From: CBDFGS01 sp965247255
GTDB taxonomy: Bacteria > Chloroflexota > Dehalococcoidia > Lucifugimonadales > CAUZJF01
DNA: 64,000 bases
Direction of reading: 5' to 3'
Assembly: GCA_965247255.1 (NCBI GenBank)
Contig: CBDFGS010000008.1
Location: 248,001-312,000 of the forward strand
A program made the position numbers and the translations under genes. The notes below the pieces were generated by a model. The model was not told the DNA's origin. It saw only the letters and a program-made list of their open reading frames with translations, and ran no database searches. Positions within the stretch are counted from its first letter, which is position 1. Each line of letters opens with the position of its first letter. Positions 16,509-25,735 of this stretch are shown here, in pieces.

Positions 16509-18131
16509 ATGGACGGCATCACCACCCAGGAAAACACACAGTCGCGCGATTATCGGATGCGCTGGTGGACGCTAGCAGTAGTCTCGGTCACTGTCGTGTT
16601 AGCAACCATCGACGAAACGATTCTCAACGTGGCCATCCCATCGCTGCAGCGCGACCTAGGAGCGTCGGCCTCGTCGCTCCAGTGGATGCTCAACTCGTAC
16701 ATGCTTGTCTTCGGCGGCCTGCTGCTGACGATGGGCGGTTTCGGTGACCGGTTCGGGCGGGCCCGAATGCTGCGTTATGGGCTCGCGGTCTTCGGCCTTT
16801 CTTCACTTGGCGCGGCGCTGGCTCAATCTCCGGCGCAGCTGATCGGTGCCCGGGCAATTATGGGCATGGGTGGCGCGATGATGATGCCGGCGACACTTGC
16901 CGTCATAGTGAACGTGTTCAAAGAAAAGGAGATGCCCAAAGCGATCGCGATCTGGGCGATGATGGCAGGCATCGGCGTCGCGCTTGGACCGGTCCTTGGA
17001 GGGGCGCTGCTCAAGAACTTCTACTGGGGGTCGGTCTTCCTGGTGAACGTGCCGATTGCCGCGATCGCGATTGCAGCAAGCCTATTCCTCGTGCCGGATA
17101 GCCGAGACCCTGAGGGCGGGCCACTCGACATTCCGGGCGCACTTCTATCGATGGGAGCGGTCTCTGCTCTAATCCTCGCCGTCATCGAGGGTCCCGGGTG
17201 GGGGGCTACATCCCCGCAGCTCGCGATTAGCGTAGGCACGGCTGTCATCTTGGGCTTGGGCTTCGTCCTGCGAGAGAGGCAAGCCGCATATCCCCTGCTG
17301 GACTTTGCGCTGTTCCGGTTGCCGCGGTTTTCGACCGGAGCAGCCGCGGTAAGTCTGGCGTTCTTCTCGATGGTCGGCTTCATTTTCGGCTTAACGCAAT
17401 ACCTCCAGTTCGTTCAGGGACACACTCCGTTGGCCGCCGGAATTCGATTCCTGCCGGCAGCGGGGGGCTTCATGTTGGGGGCCATAGCCAGTGAGGAGTT
17501 GGTGCGCCGCTTCGGCACCACCAGAGTCGTGGCAGCTGGCCTCGTTATCATGACTGCTACGATGCCGCTCGTACTCCTCTGGGAGGTGAACACCTCCTAC
17601 CTGGTGATCGGGCCTATTGTGGCCATGCTCGCGCTGGGCGTAGGTCGGGTTTTCGCTCCGGCAGCCGAAGCGGTCATGGGCGCGGTTGAGGTAGCGAAGG
17701 CGGGAGTTGGGTCAGCCATGAACGACGTGACCCAGATGCTGGCAGGCGCATTGAGTATCGCCGTGGTCGGGTCCGTGATGTATTCGATTTACGCCGCCAG
17801 GCTCGGAGACGCTGCTGCATCGCTGCCCGCCGAGGCGAGAGAGGTAGTACGAGATTCAATCGGGGCGGCGGTCCATCTGGCGGCCTCGCTGCCACAAGAG
17901 GACGCATTCGCGCTGGCAACCGCCGCGAAGTCGGCGTTCACGGATGCGCTGGGTCTGGCGATGCTGATCGGCGCCGTGTCCTCAGCCGTCGGTGCGCTGG
18001 TCGTCGCCAGGTTCATGCCGGCGCGCGGCACTAATGAAAGTGAGGATGACGAGGCCATTCTGCGAGAGCTAGAGCTTGAAGGCCCGCTCCCGCTCATAAG
18101 TGAGCCCTCCGGCGCGGGGGACGGCGACTAA
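16509..18131 (+). CDS. DHA2-type MFS drug efflux transporter
   Basis: The 540-residue length and about fourteen hydrophobic segments fit the DHA2 (14-TM) drug:proton antiporters. Typical motifs include ATIDETILNVAIPSLQRDL in the first segment, GFGDRFGRARML in the loop after the second, and MGGAMMMPATLAVI. The ATG at 16509 is preceded by AAGGAGG and is preferred to upstream in-frame ATGs at 16392 (inside the operator) and 16446. Two TetR operators lie upstream, so the pump is probably induced by a substrate that binds the TetR protein at 12645. The C-terminal tail is acidic. Confidence 0.9.
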   Translation: MDGITTQENTQSRDYRMRWWTLAVVSVTVVLATIDETILNVAIPSLQRDLGASASSLQWMLNSYMLVFGGLLLTMGGFGDRFGRARMLRYGLAVFGLSSLGAALAQSPAQLIGARAIMGMGGAMMMPATLAVIVNVFKEKEMPKAIAIWAMMAGIGVALGPVLGGALLKNFYWGSVFLVNVPIAAIAIAASLFLVPDSRDPEGGPLDIPGALLSMGAVSALILAVIEGPGWGATSPQLAISVGTAVILGLGFVLRERQAAYPLLDFALFRLPRFSTGAAAVSLAFFSMVGFIFGLTQYLQFVQGHTPLAAGIRFLPAAGGFMLGAIASEELVRRFGTTRVVAAGLVIMTATMPLVLLWEVNTSYLVIGPIVAMLALGVGRVFAPAAEAVMGAVEVAKAGVGSAMNDVTQMLAGALSIAVVGSVMYSIYAARLGDAAASLPAEAREVVRDSIGAAVHLAASLPQEDAFALATAAKSAFTDALGLAMLIGAVSSAVGALVVARFMPARGTNESEDDEAILRELELEGPLPLISEPSGAGDGD

Positions 18132-18228
18132 CACATGAATCCTTGGATACAATGTTGAAGGGCAGCCGAGAGCATGAGCGCTCTACCGGAATGCAGGAAA
18201 ATCTAGAGCATGTGGCGGAGACGGCACT

Positions 18229-20925
18229 ATGAACGAACAACACAAGCACCAGAGACAACATCATAGTCGCGATGACAAGGATACCGGAGATATTGGCGGG
18301 CATGCCCACCAGAGATCCGATAGTGAGGAGCGCGGCGCTCCCGTGGAGCACACCGGTCATGGCGGTACCCACGCCGAGCATGCTAACCACTCATCCGATA
18401 GTGAGGAGTCCGATGCTCCAATCGACCACACTAGCCACGATGTATCCCCTGAGGAGCATGCAGGCCATGTTCCTGAAGCCACAGAGCCCGACGCTCCCAT
18501 GGACCACACGGGCCATGGTGTATCCCCCGAAGAGCATGCGGGCCACGTTCCCGAGGCCGTAGAGCCCGACGCTCCCATGGACCACACCGGCCATGGCGTA
18601 TCCCCCGAAGAGCATGCGGGCCATGTTCCCGAGGCCGTGGAGCCCGACGTTCCCGTGGCCCACACCGGCCATGGCGTATCCCCCGAGGAGCATGCGGGCC
18701 ACGTTCCCGAGGCCGTGGAGCCCGACGCTCCCATGGACCACACGGGCCATGGTGTATCCCCCGAAGAGCATGCGAGCCATGTTTTCGAGGCCGTAGAGCC
18801 CGACGCTCCCATGGACCACACCGGCCATGGTGTATCCCCCGAAGAGCATGCGGGCCACGTTCCCGAGGCCGTGGAGCCCGACGCTCCCATGGACCACACC
18901 GCTCACACAGAGCATGCCGACCACTCGGGTCATGCGGAAGGGCATGGCACGGGTATGGACCACACGGGCCATGAGCGGATGTTCCGCAACCGGTTCTGGG
19001 TCTCCCTCGTCCTGTCGGTCCCCGTGCTCCTCTACAGCTCGACGGTCCAAGGCTGGCTGAACTTCACAATGCCGACATTCGGCGGCAGCTCGTGGGTCAC
19101 GCCCGTTTTCGCGGTGGTCATATTCCTTTACGGTGGCTTGCCGTTCTTACAAATGGCGCCGGCGGAGCTCCGCCAGCGACAGCCAGGCATGATGACCCTG
19201 ATCTCCCTGGCCATTGGCGTTGCGCTTGTCTACAGCCTGCTAGCCTTCTCCCTGGACCTAGGGGAAGGGTTCTTCTGGGAGCTTGTAACCCTCATCGACG
19301 TCATGCTTCTGGGACACTGGATTGAGATGCGAAGCATCAGACAAGCCTCAGGCGCGCTGAACGAGCTGGCCAAGCTGATGCCTGACACTGCGGAACGCGT
19401 CGGCGCCGGTGGTGATATTGAAGAGGTGCCGTTGAGCGAGCTACGGCGCCATGACACGGTGCTGGTACGGCCCGGGGCCAAGGTCCCGGCCGATGGCTCG
19501 GTCATCGACGGTGAGTCTGAGGTCAACGAGGCACTGATAACCGGTGAGTCGACTCCGGTGAAGAAGAGCGAAGGCGCCGGGGTGATCGCGGGCGCCATCA
19601 ACGGGGCTGGTAGCCTGCGAGTGATGGTAACGGCCATCGGCGACGAGACTGCTTTAGCGGGCATCATGCGGCTGGTAGCGGAGGCTCAAGAGAGCAAGTC
19701 CCGAACTCAGGTACTTGCTGACAAGGCTGCCGGCTGGCTCTTCTACGGGGCCATCGCCGTCGCGGCCCTCACCGCGGTAATCTGGATCGCGGCTGTGGGC
19801 TTTGAAGGAGAGGTACTCAAACGGGTGGTGACCGTCCTGGTCATCGCTTGTCCTCACGCTTTGGGTCTCGCGATACCCCTGGTGGTGGCCATCAGCACGG
19901 CTCAGGCGGCCAACAACGGCATCCTGGTGCGGAACCGGTTGGCCCTGGAGGCGGCGCGGTCGATTGATTCCGTGATCTTTGATAAGACCGGGACATTGAC
20001 AAAGGGAGAGCAGGGCGTAGTTGGAATGGTCGCGTTCGATGACTTGAGCGATGATCAGGCGTTGGCCTTGACCTCTGCTATCGAAGGCGATTCAGAGCAT
20101 ATCATCGCGCGGGCGATCCGACAGGAGGCGGAAGCCCGAGGACTATCCCTCCCACAGGTCACCGGCTTTGAGGCTATCAAGGGACGTGGGGTCCGCGCTG
20201 AAGTCGATGGTCGCACTTTCTACGTCGGAGGCCCGCAGTTGCTCGCTATGCTGGAGACGGTCCCACCACAGCCAGTCACCGACTTTGCCGAAGCCGCAGG
20301 GACCCAAGGCCAGACCGTGGCTTATCTGGTCGGGGATGGCCGGATAATAGCCTCATTTGCTCTGTCCGACGTGATCCGGGAAGAAAGCAGACTGGCGGTG
20401 CGGCGATTGGAGCAGATGGGCATCGAGGTAGCGATGCTTACCGGCGACAGTAAGGCGGTTGCCGAATCCGTGGCCAGGGAGTTGGGGATAGGCACCTACT
20501 TTGCCGAGGTGCTTCCGGAGCACAAAGACCAGAAAGTGGCTGAGCTTCAGGGCCAGGGCAAGCGGGTGGCGATGGTAGGAGACGGCGTCAACGACGCCCC
20601 CGCCCTCGTACGGGCGGACATAGGCATTGCCATCGGCAGCGGCACCGATGTTGCCGTAGAGTCTGCGGACATCATCCTCGTGAAAAGCAACCCGGTTGAC
20701 GTTGTCAAAATGGTGGCCTTGAGCCGAGCCACCTACAGGAAAATGGTTCAGAACCTGATCTGGGCTACCGGCTATAACGTGGTCGCGCTGCCGTTGGCCG
20801 CCGGTGTCCTGGCCCCGATCGGCATCCTGCTGTCGCCGGCAGTTGGCGCTCTGTTCATGTCTCTCAGCACCGTCATCGTCGCCATCAATGCTCAGCTCCT
20901 CCGCCGGGCACGTTTGTCCGCCTAA
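18229..20925 (+). CDS. P1B-type copper-transporting ATPase, CopB-like, with His-rich repeats
   Basis: An 898-residue heavy-metal ATPase. Visible motifs are TGES at 438-441 (actuator), the metal-site CPH at 541-543 in the sixth membrane helix, DKTGT from residue 585 (phosphorylated Asp) and GDGVND at 784-789. The CPH motif places it in the P1B-3 (CopB) group, which exports copper or silver. Instead of an N-terminal CXXC domain, residues 1-250 are rich in His, Asp and Glu, including six 26-residue repeats of the type HTGHGVSPEEHAGHVPEA, which could bind metal. It follows the MFS gene by 97 bases on the same strand and may be cotranscribed. Confidence 0.93.
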   Translation: MNEQHKHQRQHHSRDDKDTGDIGGHAHQRSDSEERGAPVEHTGHGGTHAEHANHSSDSEESDAPIDHTSHDVSPEEHAGHVPEATEPDAPMDHTGHGVSPEEHAGHVPEAVEPDAPMDHTGHGVSPEEHAGHVPEAVEPDVPVAHTGHGVSPEEHAGHVPEAVEPDAPMDHTGHGVSPEEHASHVFEAVEPDAPMDHTGHGVSPEEHAGHVPEAVEPDAPMDHTAHTEHADHSGHAEGHGTGMDHTGHERMFRNRFWVSLVLSVPVLLYSSTVQGWLNFTMPTFGGSSWVTPVFAVVIFLYGGLPFLQMAPAELRQRQPGMMTLISLAIGVALVYSLLAFSLDLGEGFFWELVTLIDVMLLGHWIEMRSIRQASGALNELAKLMPDTAERVGAGGDIEEVPLSELRRHDTVLVRPGAKVPADGSVIDGESEVNEALITGESTPVKKSEGAGVIAGAINGAGSLRVMVTAIGDETALAGIMRLVAEAQESKSRTQVLADKAAGWLFYGAIAVAALTAVIWIAAVGFEGEVLKRVVTVLVIACPHALGLAIPLVVAISTAQAANNGILVRNRLALEAARSIDSVIFDKTGTLTKGEQGVVGMVAFDDLSDDQALALTSAIEGDSEHIIARAIRQEAEARGLSLPQVTGFEAIKGRGVRAEVDGRTFYVGGPQLLAMLETVPPQPVTDFAEAAGTQGQTVAYLVGDGRIIASFALSDVIREESRLAVRRLEQMGIEVAMLTGDSKAVAESVARELGIGTYFAEVLPEHKDQKVAELQGQGKRVAMVGDGVNDAPALVRADIGIAIGSGTDVAVESADIILVKSNPVDVVKMVALSRATYRKMVQNLIWATGYNVVALPLAAGVLAPIGILLSPAVGALFMSLSTVIVAINAQLLRRARLSA
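18427..18894 (+). repeat. Six 78-bp tandem repeats inside the CopB-like gene
   Basis: Six in-frame repeats of 26 codons, differing by a few substitutions (for example VPEATEP, VPEAVEP, VFEAVEP). Each contributes four His and several acidic residues. Near-identity at the DNA level suggests recent expansion by slippage or recombination, so copy number may vary between strains. Confidence 0.9.
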
Positions 20926-21032
20926 TGGGAGATGGTCGCGGGTTCGACGGGCGTGGGCCGAAGAGAATGAATTGTTCGTCGAGCGTTACTCGAAGTGGCG
21001 TATCATTCGGGCATATCTCGCGGAGGAGAGCC

Positions 21033-21788
21033 ATGGACGTACTGGACTACGGATCGAGCTTCGTTATCTACACGGGGGCGGTCGATGGGGTGGAGATCAA
21101 TACATGCCGGACGCAGATACTGTCCCGGTGCGTCGTCAGTGACGACCGGACGGGGGAGTCGGGCGATTTCTTCCTGGGGAAGGAGTGCATTGGCGAAGCG
21201 GTGTACGACGATAGCCACGTCGCTCACCTGCCCGCTTTCGAGGTGAGCGTCATCTTTAGCGAAGGGAGCAACGCCCTGATCAAGAAGTACGCCGACCACA
21301 AAGACGACCTTTCGCAGGTCGGCGACGTGGCCGTCAGGAGGCGTAGTCATGACGGCCGCTACGCCTATTGGACCGACCTGCGCTTCCATCTGAAGAAGGC
21401 GGAGGCCCGACCTCTAGAGAGTCGGGACGAGATTATCGAGGCCACGCTGGACCTTCAGCCGATGACGGGCCGCACCACGCTCCGCAGCGACGATGGGGCG
21501 TGGAACGCGGTGGTAGAGTACCCGATCATGTATATGAACGTGCATCCCCCGATAGATGGCATTCAGGTGGACGCCGGGCCGGTGCTGCTGCCCGACCCCG
21601 GCTCGAAGGCGAAGGAGCTGGTGTCGAGACTGGACTATGCCTACGTAATGTACAACCAGCTCGACAGGGCGGAGTTCGCGCTCAGAAAGCCGACGCCAGT
21701 GGGCGAAGAGGGGCGGGCTGAGACGCTGCACTACTCCGAGATCGTGAAATACGAGGCGACCAACGAGCTGTTCAGCCTGGGGCGGTAG
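21033..21788 (+). CDS. Protein of unknown function
   Basis: A 251-residue soluble protein with no recognised domain. It opens MDVLDYGSSFVIYTGAVDGV and contains DLRFHLKKAEARPLESRDEI and EYPIMYMNVHPPIDGI; it is mostly beta-strand in appearance with no signal peptide or membrane helix. The ATG at 21033 follows GGAGGAG and is preferred to the frame opening at 20925, which overlaps the ATPase stop. Its last codons and stop are included in a 350-bp tandem duplication that continues downstream. It could be cotranscribed with the ATPase, but nothing links it to metal handling. Confidence 0.7.
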   Translation: MDVLDYGSSFVIYTGAVDGVEINTCRTQILSRCVVSDDRTGESGDFFLGKECIGEAVYDDSHVAHLPAFEVSVIFSEGSNALIKKYADHKDDLSQVGDVAVRRRSHDGRYAYWTDLRFHLKKAEARPLESRDEIIEATLDLQPMTGRTTLRSDDGAWNAVVEYPIMYMNVHPPIDGIQVDAGPVLLPDPGSKAKELVSRLDYAYVMYNQLDRAEFALRKPTPVGEEGRAETLHYSEIVKYEATNELFSLGR

Positions 21789-22460
21789 GCCTAACCACGA
21801 TACGTGTGGCTCACGGCGGACCGTCCTTCGACAAGCTATCGAGTAACTGCTCTGTTTCAACGAGTGCTGCGAGAGGCCGGCGAGGCGCGGCAAGCGGCGC
21901 CCCTACGACGTTTGGGGCATAGTAACTTTTCCGACGTTCGGTCCCGACGCGGCATCGGGACGTAGGTCGCTCTCAAGTAACTGCTCGTTTCCGGGAGTCT
22001 GGGGAGGCCAGCCTTGTCTCCCCCTTTCGAAAAGGGGGATTAAGGGGGATTCGCCGCGGGCCGCTATGATCCTCTATCTCCCCTAACGGCTCTCGTTTCA
22101 GGAGTTTCGGCGACGCGCTGTTCGGCCTGGGGAGATAGGGCTAACCACGATACGTGTGGCTCACGGCGGACCGTCCTTCGACAAGCTATCGAGTAACTGC
22201 TCTGTCTCAACGAGTGCTGCGAGAAGTAGGCGAGGGCGCGGCAAGCGGCGCCCCTACGACGTTTGGGCATAGTAACTTTTCCGACGTTCGGTCCCGACGC
22301 GGCATCGGGACGTAGGTCGCTCTCAAGTAACTGCTCGTTTCCGGGAGTCTGGGGAGGCCAGCCTTGTCTCCCCTTTCGAAAAGGGGGATTAAGGGGGATT
22401 CGCCGCGGGCCGCTCAAATCCTCTATCTCCCCTAACGGCTCTCGTTTCAGGAGTTTCGTC
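21761..22460 (+). repeat. 350-bp direct tandem duplication
   Basis: Two units, about 21761-22110 and 22111-22460, match almost base for base at a constant offset of 350. Each includes the last codons of the preceding gene (CTGTTCAGCCTGGGG against CTGTTCGGCCTGGGG), a hairpin GTCCCGACGCGGCATCGGGA and the CCCCCTTTCGAAAAGGGGG palindrome found at other places in the window. The second unit ends in GGAGTTTCG, as does the first. No gene is evident in the second unit. Confidence 0.88.
22020..22038. terminator. Palindrome CCCCCTTTCGAAAAGGGGG
   Basis: A strong stem-loop about 230 bases after the end of the unknown gene; the same hairpin is repeated 350 bases later (near 22370) and at 8112-8130. It may act as a terminator, but its dispersed copies suggest a repeated element (REP-like). 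Confidence 0.45.
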
Positions 22461-22528
22461 GAGGCCCGCCCAGGGCGCAGCGTCCATGGGCGACCCCATG
22501 TCAACACCGCGGCCTCAGCGTGAAGGGT

Positions 22529-23839
22529 CTAGCGGGCTGCCGGCGCCGAGACCTTGTGCACCACGTTGTTCTTGAAGTCGGCAAAGAACAGAGCTCCGTC
22601 GCTGTCTACGGTAACTGAGACGAGCTCACCAAAGACGGTCGTGCGGACCAATATCTTGCCGGTCTCGTAGCTCCCCTCAAACTCGCCTGCCGCGATGGTG
22701 GTGATTACGCCGGTCGCCGCGTCAACCTTGCGAATACGGATCGTACCCTCGGAGAGGTAGAGATTGCCCAGGTGGTCCACGGCAATGCTGGTGGGCATGC
22801 TCATCATCGCCTCGGTGGCCGGACCGCCGTCGCCGGAGTAGCCCGCTCCCAACGCGGCCGATCGGACCGTCGCGGTATCCGAATCAGCGCTCCCCATGTA
22901 GGCATAATCCGTGCGCCGTGCGTGCCTCCCGATGCCCGCAACCGTCGTGATGATTCCAGTCAAGGCATCTATGCGGCGGATGCGGTGGTTATCGCGGTCG
23001 GCTATGAAGACGTTGCCCGCCTCGTCCACGGCGACCCCGACGGGTTCTGCCAGGCCCGCTTCGTTAGCGGGGCCTCCGTCGCCCTCCAGACCCCTATCTC
23101 CGATCCCCGCGACGGTTTCGATGATGCCCGTGGCTGCGTCGACCCTCCTGATTCGATTGAGGGCGGCAATGTAGATGTTGCCGTGGTTGTCCACAGCTAC
23201 ATCGTCCGGAAGGCGGACCAGGGCCTGCGTGGCCGGGAGCCCGTCGCCGACCTCCTGTGTATTGGCCAGGGTGGCGCCTCCGCTGTTCCCCGCCGCCCCA
23301 CTTCCGCCGGCCACGGTTGTGATAATCCCGGTGGCGCCTTCGACTTTTCGGACCGAGCCGGACGCGTTGTCTGCGATGAACACGTTCCCCGAGCTGTCCG
23401 CAGCCACGCCGCGGATGTCTCTCAAGCCCGCTTGTAGAGCTGGACCGCCGTCCCCTACTCCGAAGCTGCTTCCGCTGCCAGCGACGGTTGTGATAATGCC
23501 GGTGAGCGCGTCCACCTTGCGGACGCGTTTATCAGCGGCGATGTAGAGGTCACCGTCACCGCCTACTGCCAGACCGATGGGCGCGAATAACCCAGCCTCG
23601 TTCGCCGGCCCTCCATCGCCTTTGAACCTGGGAGAGCCGGAGCCCGCGTAGGCGGTGATTCCTGGGAGCAGAGACTGCTGCGCCCCTGCTGCCGCCGGCT
23701 GACCGACTCCCTCATGCTCATCAGAGGCGCCACAAGCCACGACTACGGCGAGAGCCGTTAACGAGGCGAGAAAGACACACAGAGGTCCCGTCCAGGTGTA
23801 CGGCAAGGGGTCATGTGCATCAGCGGCTCTATGGGCCAT
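22529..23839 (-). CDS. NHL-repeat lipoprotein (paralog 1)
   Basis: The ATG at 23839 starts a lipoprotein signal with the hydrophobic stretch VFLASLTALAVVVAC, where the Cys is the lipidation site; a longer frame would run into the neighbouring IS end. The mature 400-residue part holds six NHL-type propeller blades with recurring segments such as GDGGPANEAGL, NIYIAALNRIRRVD and TGIITTVAG. Such proteins are six-bladed beta-propellers on the cell surface, usually binding or scaffold proteins, sometimes peptidyl-glycine-lyase-like enzymes. It is paralogous to the genes at 25736 and 48640. An IS now separates it from the neighbouring paralog upstream and probably from its native promoter. Confidence 0.85.
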   Translation of the reverse strand: MAHRAADAHDPLPYTWTGPLCVFLASLTALAVVVACGASDEHEGVGQPAAAGAQQSLLPGITAYAGSGSPRFKGDGGPANEAGLFAPIGLAVGGDGDLYIAADKRVRKVDALTGIITTVAGSGSSFGVGDGGPALQAGLRDIRGVAADSSGNVFIADNASGSVRKVEGATGIITTVAGGSGAAGNSGGATLANTQEVGDGLPATQALVRLPDDVAVDNHGNIYIAALNRIRRVDAATGIIETVAGIGDRGLEGDGGPANEAGLAEPVGVAVDEAGNVFIADRDNHRIRRIDALTGIITTVAGIGRHARRTDYAYMGSADSDTATVRSAALGAGYSGDGGPATEAMMSMPTSIAVDHLGNLYLSEGTIRIRKVDAATGVITTIAAGEFEGSYETGKILVRTTVFGELVSVTVDSDGALFFADFKNNVVHKVSAPAAR

Positions 23840-23884
23840 TCCGGCGCCTCTCCCGCGACTTGCGGCTAATACCGTGCGGCTAAG

Positions 23885-25588
23885 CCCGAATCCACCGAAG
23901 GACACCGATGGACGGCGTGAGGACAGCGGAAGGGGGTGGGTGAGGGAGCTACAGGGGAGATGGCCTGGGGTCTTGGGGTAGATGGGAGGCCGGCGGGCGG
24001 TCTTCAGTGGCCGCACAGGGCCCCTAAGGCCCTATGCGGGAGTTGCGATGCGCGGGAAGGCGAGAGGATACGCAGCAGGGGACTCTCGCGACCGGGGTGG
24101 CGCGAGATTGCGGGGACGTTGGGTCAGTTGCAGGCTGGCCGTCAGGCCGGGAACGGAATGGCTTGCAGCCGGGCCAAGGCGCGAGTGAACTGGGTTTCCC
24201 AAGGCCAGCGCCGGGGGAGATGCAAAGTGAGGCGGCGCGCCGAGCGGGTGATCCGTCCCACCAGAGCGAAGACCCGCCGCCTGAGGGTCTTGGTGATCAC
24301 GGTCCGCTCGCCCAGACCAATCCGCGCCGTCCAGCGGGCCAGGTTATGCGCCATCACCTGGACCGCCAGCCAGGCGCCGTTGGCGGCGAAGCGCGCCGAC
24401 GGCATGTGGTTCAGCCCGACGCCGTACTTGAGGTCGCGTATGGCGTTCTCGACCTCGGCGTGGCGGCGATGATCGGCCTCCAGTTCCAGCGTCTCCCCAT
24501 CGCGGTCGGTGATGAAGGCGTGATAGCTGTATCTGGCGAAGAGGGCGAGCTGGGAACCGGGCGTCGGCTTCACCCGCCGGACAATGAGCCGCACCGGCGC
24601 GGCGTCCGGCTTGGTCTGGAACGGGGTGTAAGTCGTCTCGGCGACATCGGCGGCGCCGTCCATCCAGTAGGGAATGGGAGTCCAGTCCTCCTCTGGTATC
24701 GCCTCGATCAGATCCCGCAGCCTGGCGCGCTGGCGGATGGTGATAGAGAAGCGGACATCCATTTCCCGGCAGGCGGCAACGACAGTGTGGGCGTAGAAGC
24801 CGCTGTCGGCCCGCACCGTGAGTTGTCCCCTGGCCCCGCCGTAGCGCACCCGCCCCACCGTCTCACGCAGGAAGTGGGCGGCGCCACGGGCGGTGTTGGC
24901 CCGGCCCTCGCGCAGCCGGGACATCAGCACCTCGCCGGTGCCGGCGGCAATGGCCAGCAGCGGGTGATAGCCGCGGGCGCCGGTATAGCCGTGGTGGCGC
25001 GCTCCCTCCTTGGCCAGTCCATAGGTCTCGCAGATGGTCGAGTCCAGGTCGATGGTCAGGGGCGAGTCGCCGGGTCCGGCCCCAGCGGCCCAGGCCCGGG
25101 CCAACAACTGGCGGCTCACGCGGTCGAGTTGACGGACATGCCCCCACCGGAAGCTGCGCAGGAAGGTCCCCAGGGTGGATGGCGCCTTGACCACGCAGCC
25201 TAGAACACCGACCGTCCCACCAGCGCGCAGCGCATCGGCGTCGTCGATGCAGTCGCCGCCTGCCAGCGCGGAAGCGACCAGCGTCAGCATCTTGTCCCCA
25301 GTGTTCGCCCGTCCCGGCGCTCCGCCGAGGTCAAGGTGATGGTCGACGAGTTCCCGCAGGCCCAGGTGCCGGGCTAGGGTGGCCGGCAGGAGCAGGACGG
25401 CATTGGCCACCAGGCGATGGTCGTCAAAGAGGATGCGGATACGGTCGGGTTTGTTCTGTGGCAGCATCTATTGGGTGCTCCTTGTTTCCGGGCGGGTTTC
25501 TGTTCCAAAACCATTATCCCAGATTCAGAGGAGCACCCGCTGGCTTCTTCAAGGGCTGTCCCCAAGGACGTCCTTCGGTGGATTCGGG
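23885..25588 (-). mobile_element. IS1380-family-like element, copy 2
   Basis: 1704 bp from CCCGAATCC to GGATTCGGG, flanked by an exact 5-bp duplication CTAAG (23880-23884 and 25589-25593). It lies between two tandem NHL-lipoprotein paralogs, 45 bases upstream of the start of the first. Confidence 0.93.
24142..25467 (-). CDS. IS1380-family-like transposase (copy 2)
   Basis: 441 residues with DDE residues in TIDLDSTICETYG, VRADSGFYAH and HAEVENAIRDLKYG. Nearly identical to copies 3-5; distinguishing marks are VLLLPATL in place of GLLLPATL near residue 23, and, shared with copy 3, RARLRDLIEAIPEED. Intact. Confidence 0.92.
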   Translation of the reverse strand: MLPQNKPDRIRILFDDHRLVANAVLLLPATLARHLGLRELVDHHLDLGGAPGRANTGDKMLTLVASALAGGDCIDDADALRAGGTVGVLGCVVKAPSTLGTFLRSFRWGHVRQLDRVSRQLLARAWAAGAGPGDSPLTIDLDSTICETYGLAKEGARHHGYTGARGYHPLLAIAAGTGEVLMSRLREGRANTARGAAHFLRETVGRVRYGGARGQLTVRADSGFYAHTVVAACREMDVRFSITIRQRARLRDLIEAIPEEDWTPIPYWMDGAADVAETTYTPFQTKPDAAPVRLIVRRVKPTPGSQLALFARYSYHAFITDRDGETLELEADHRRHAEVENAIRDLKYGVGLNHMPSARFAANGAWLAVQVMAHNLARWTARIGLGERTVITKTLRRRVFALVGRITRSARRLTLHLPRRWPWETQFTRALARLQAIPFPA

Positions 25589-25735
25589 CTAAGACTAACA
25601 CCTAGCCATCCCAATCGGTTCCAACGTGAATCGGGAGCGCCTCCGGCTTGGAGCCGGGAACATCTTCAGACAAGCCGCCCGAGCGCGGTCGTGGCCATTC
25701 CGAAAAGCAGGCAGCGATGGACACTCAGCCCCCGA

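Noticed and set aside
18357..19050. Long minus-strand frames with repeats opposite the CopB His-rich region
   Set aside because: They are the complement of a repeated coding sequence. The plus-strand protein has clear family motifs and a ribosome binding site, so the antisense frames are shadows.
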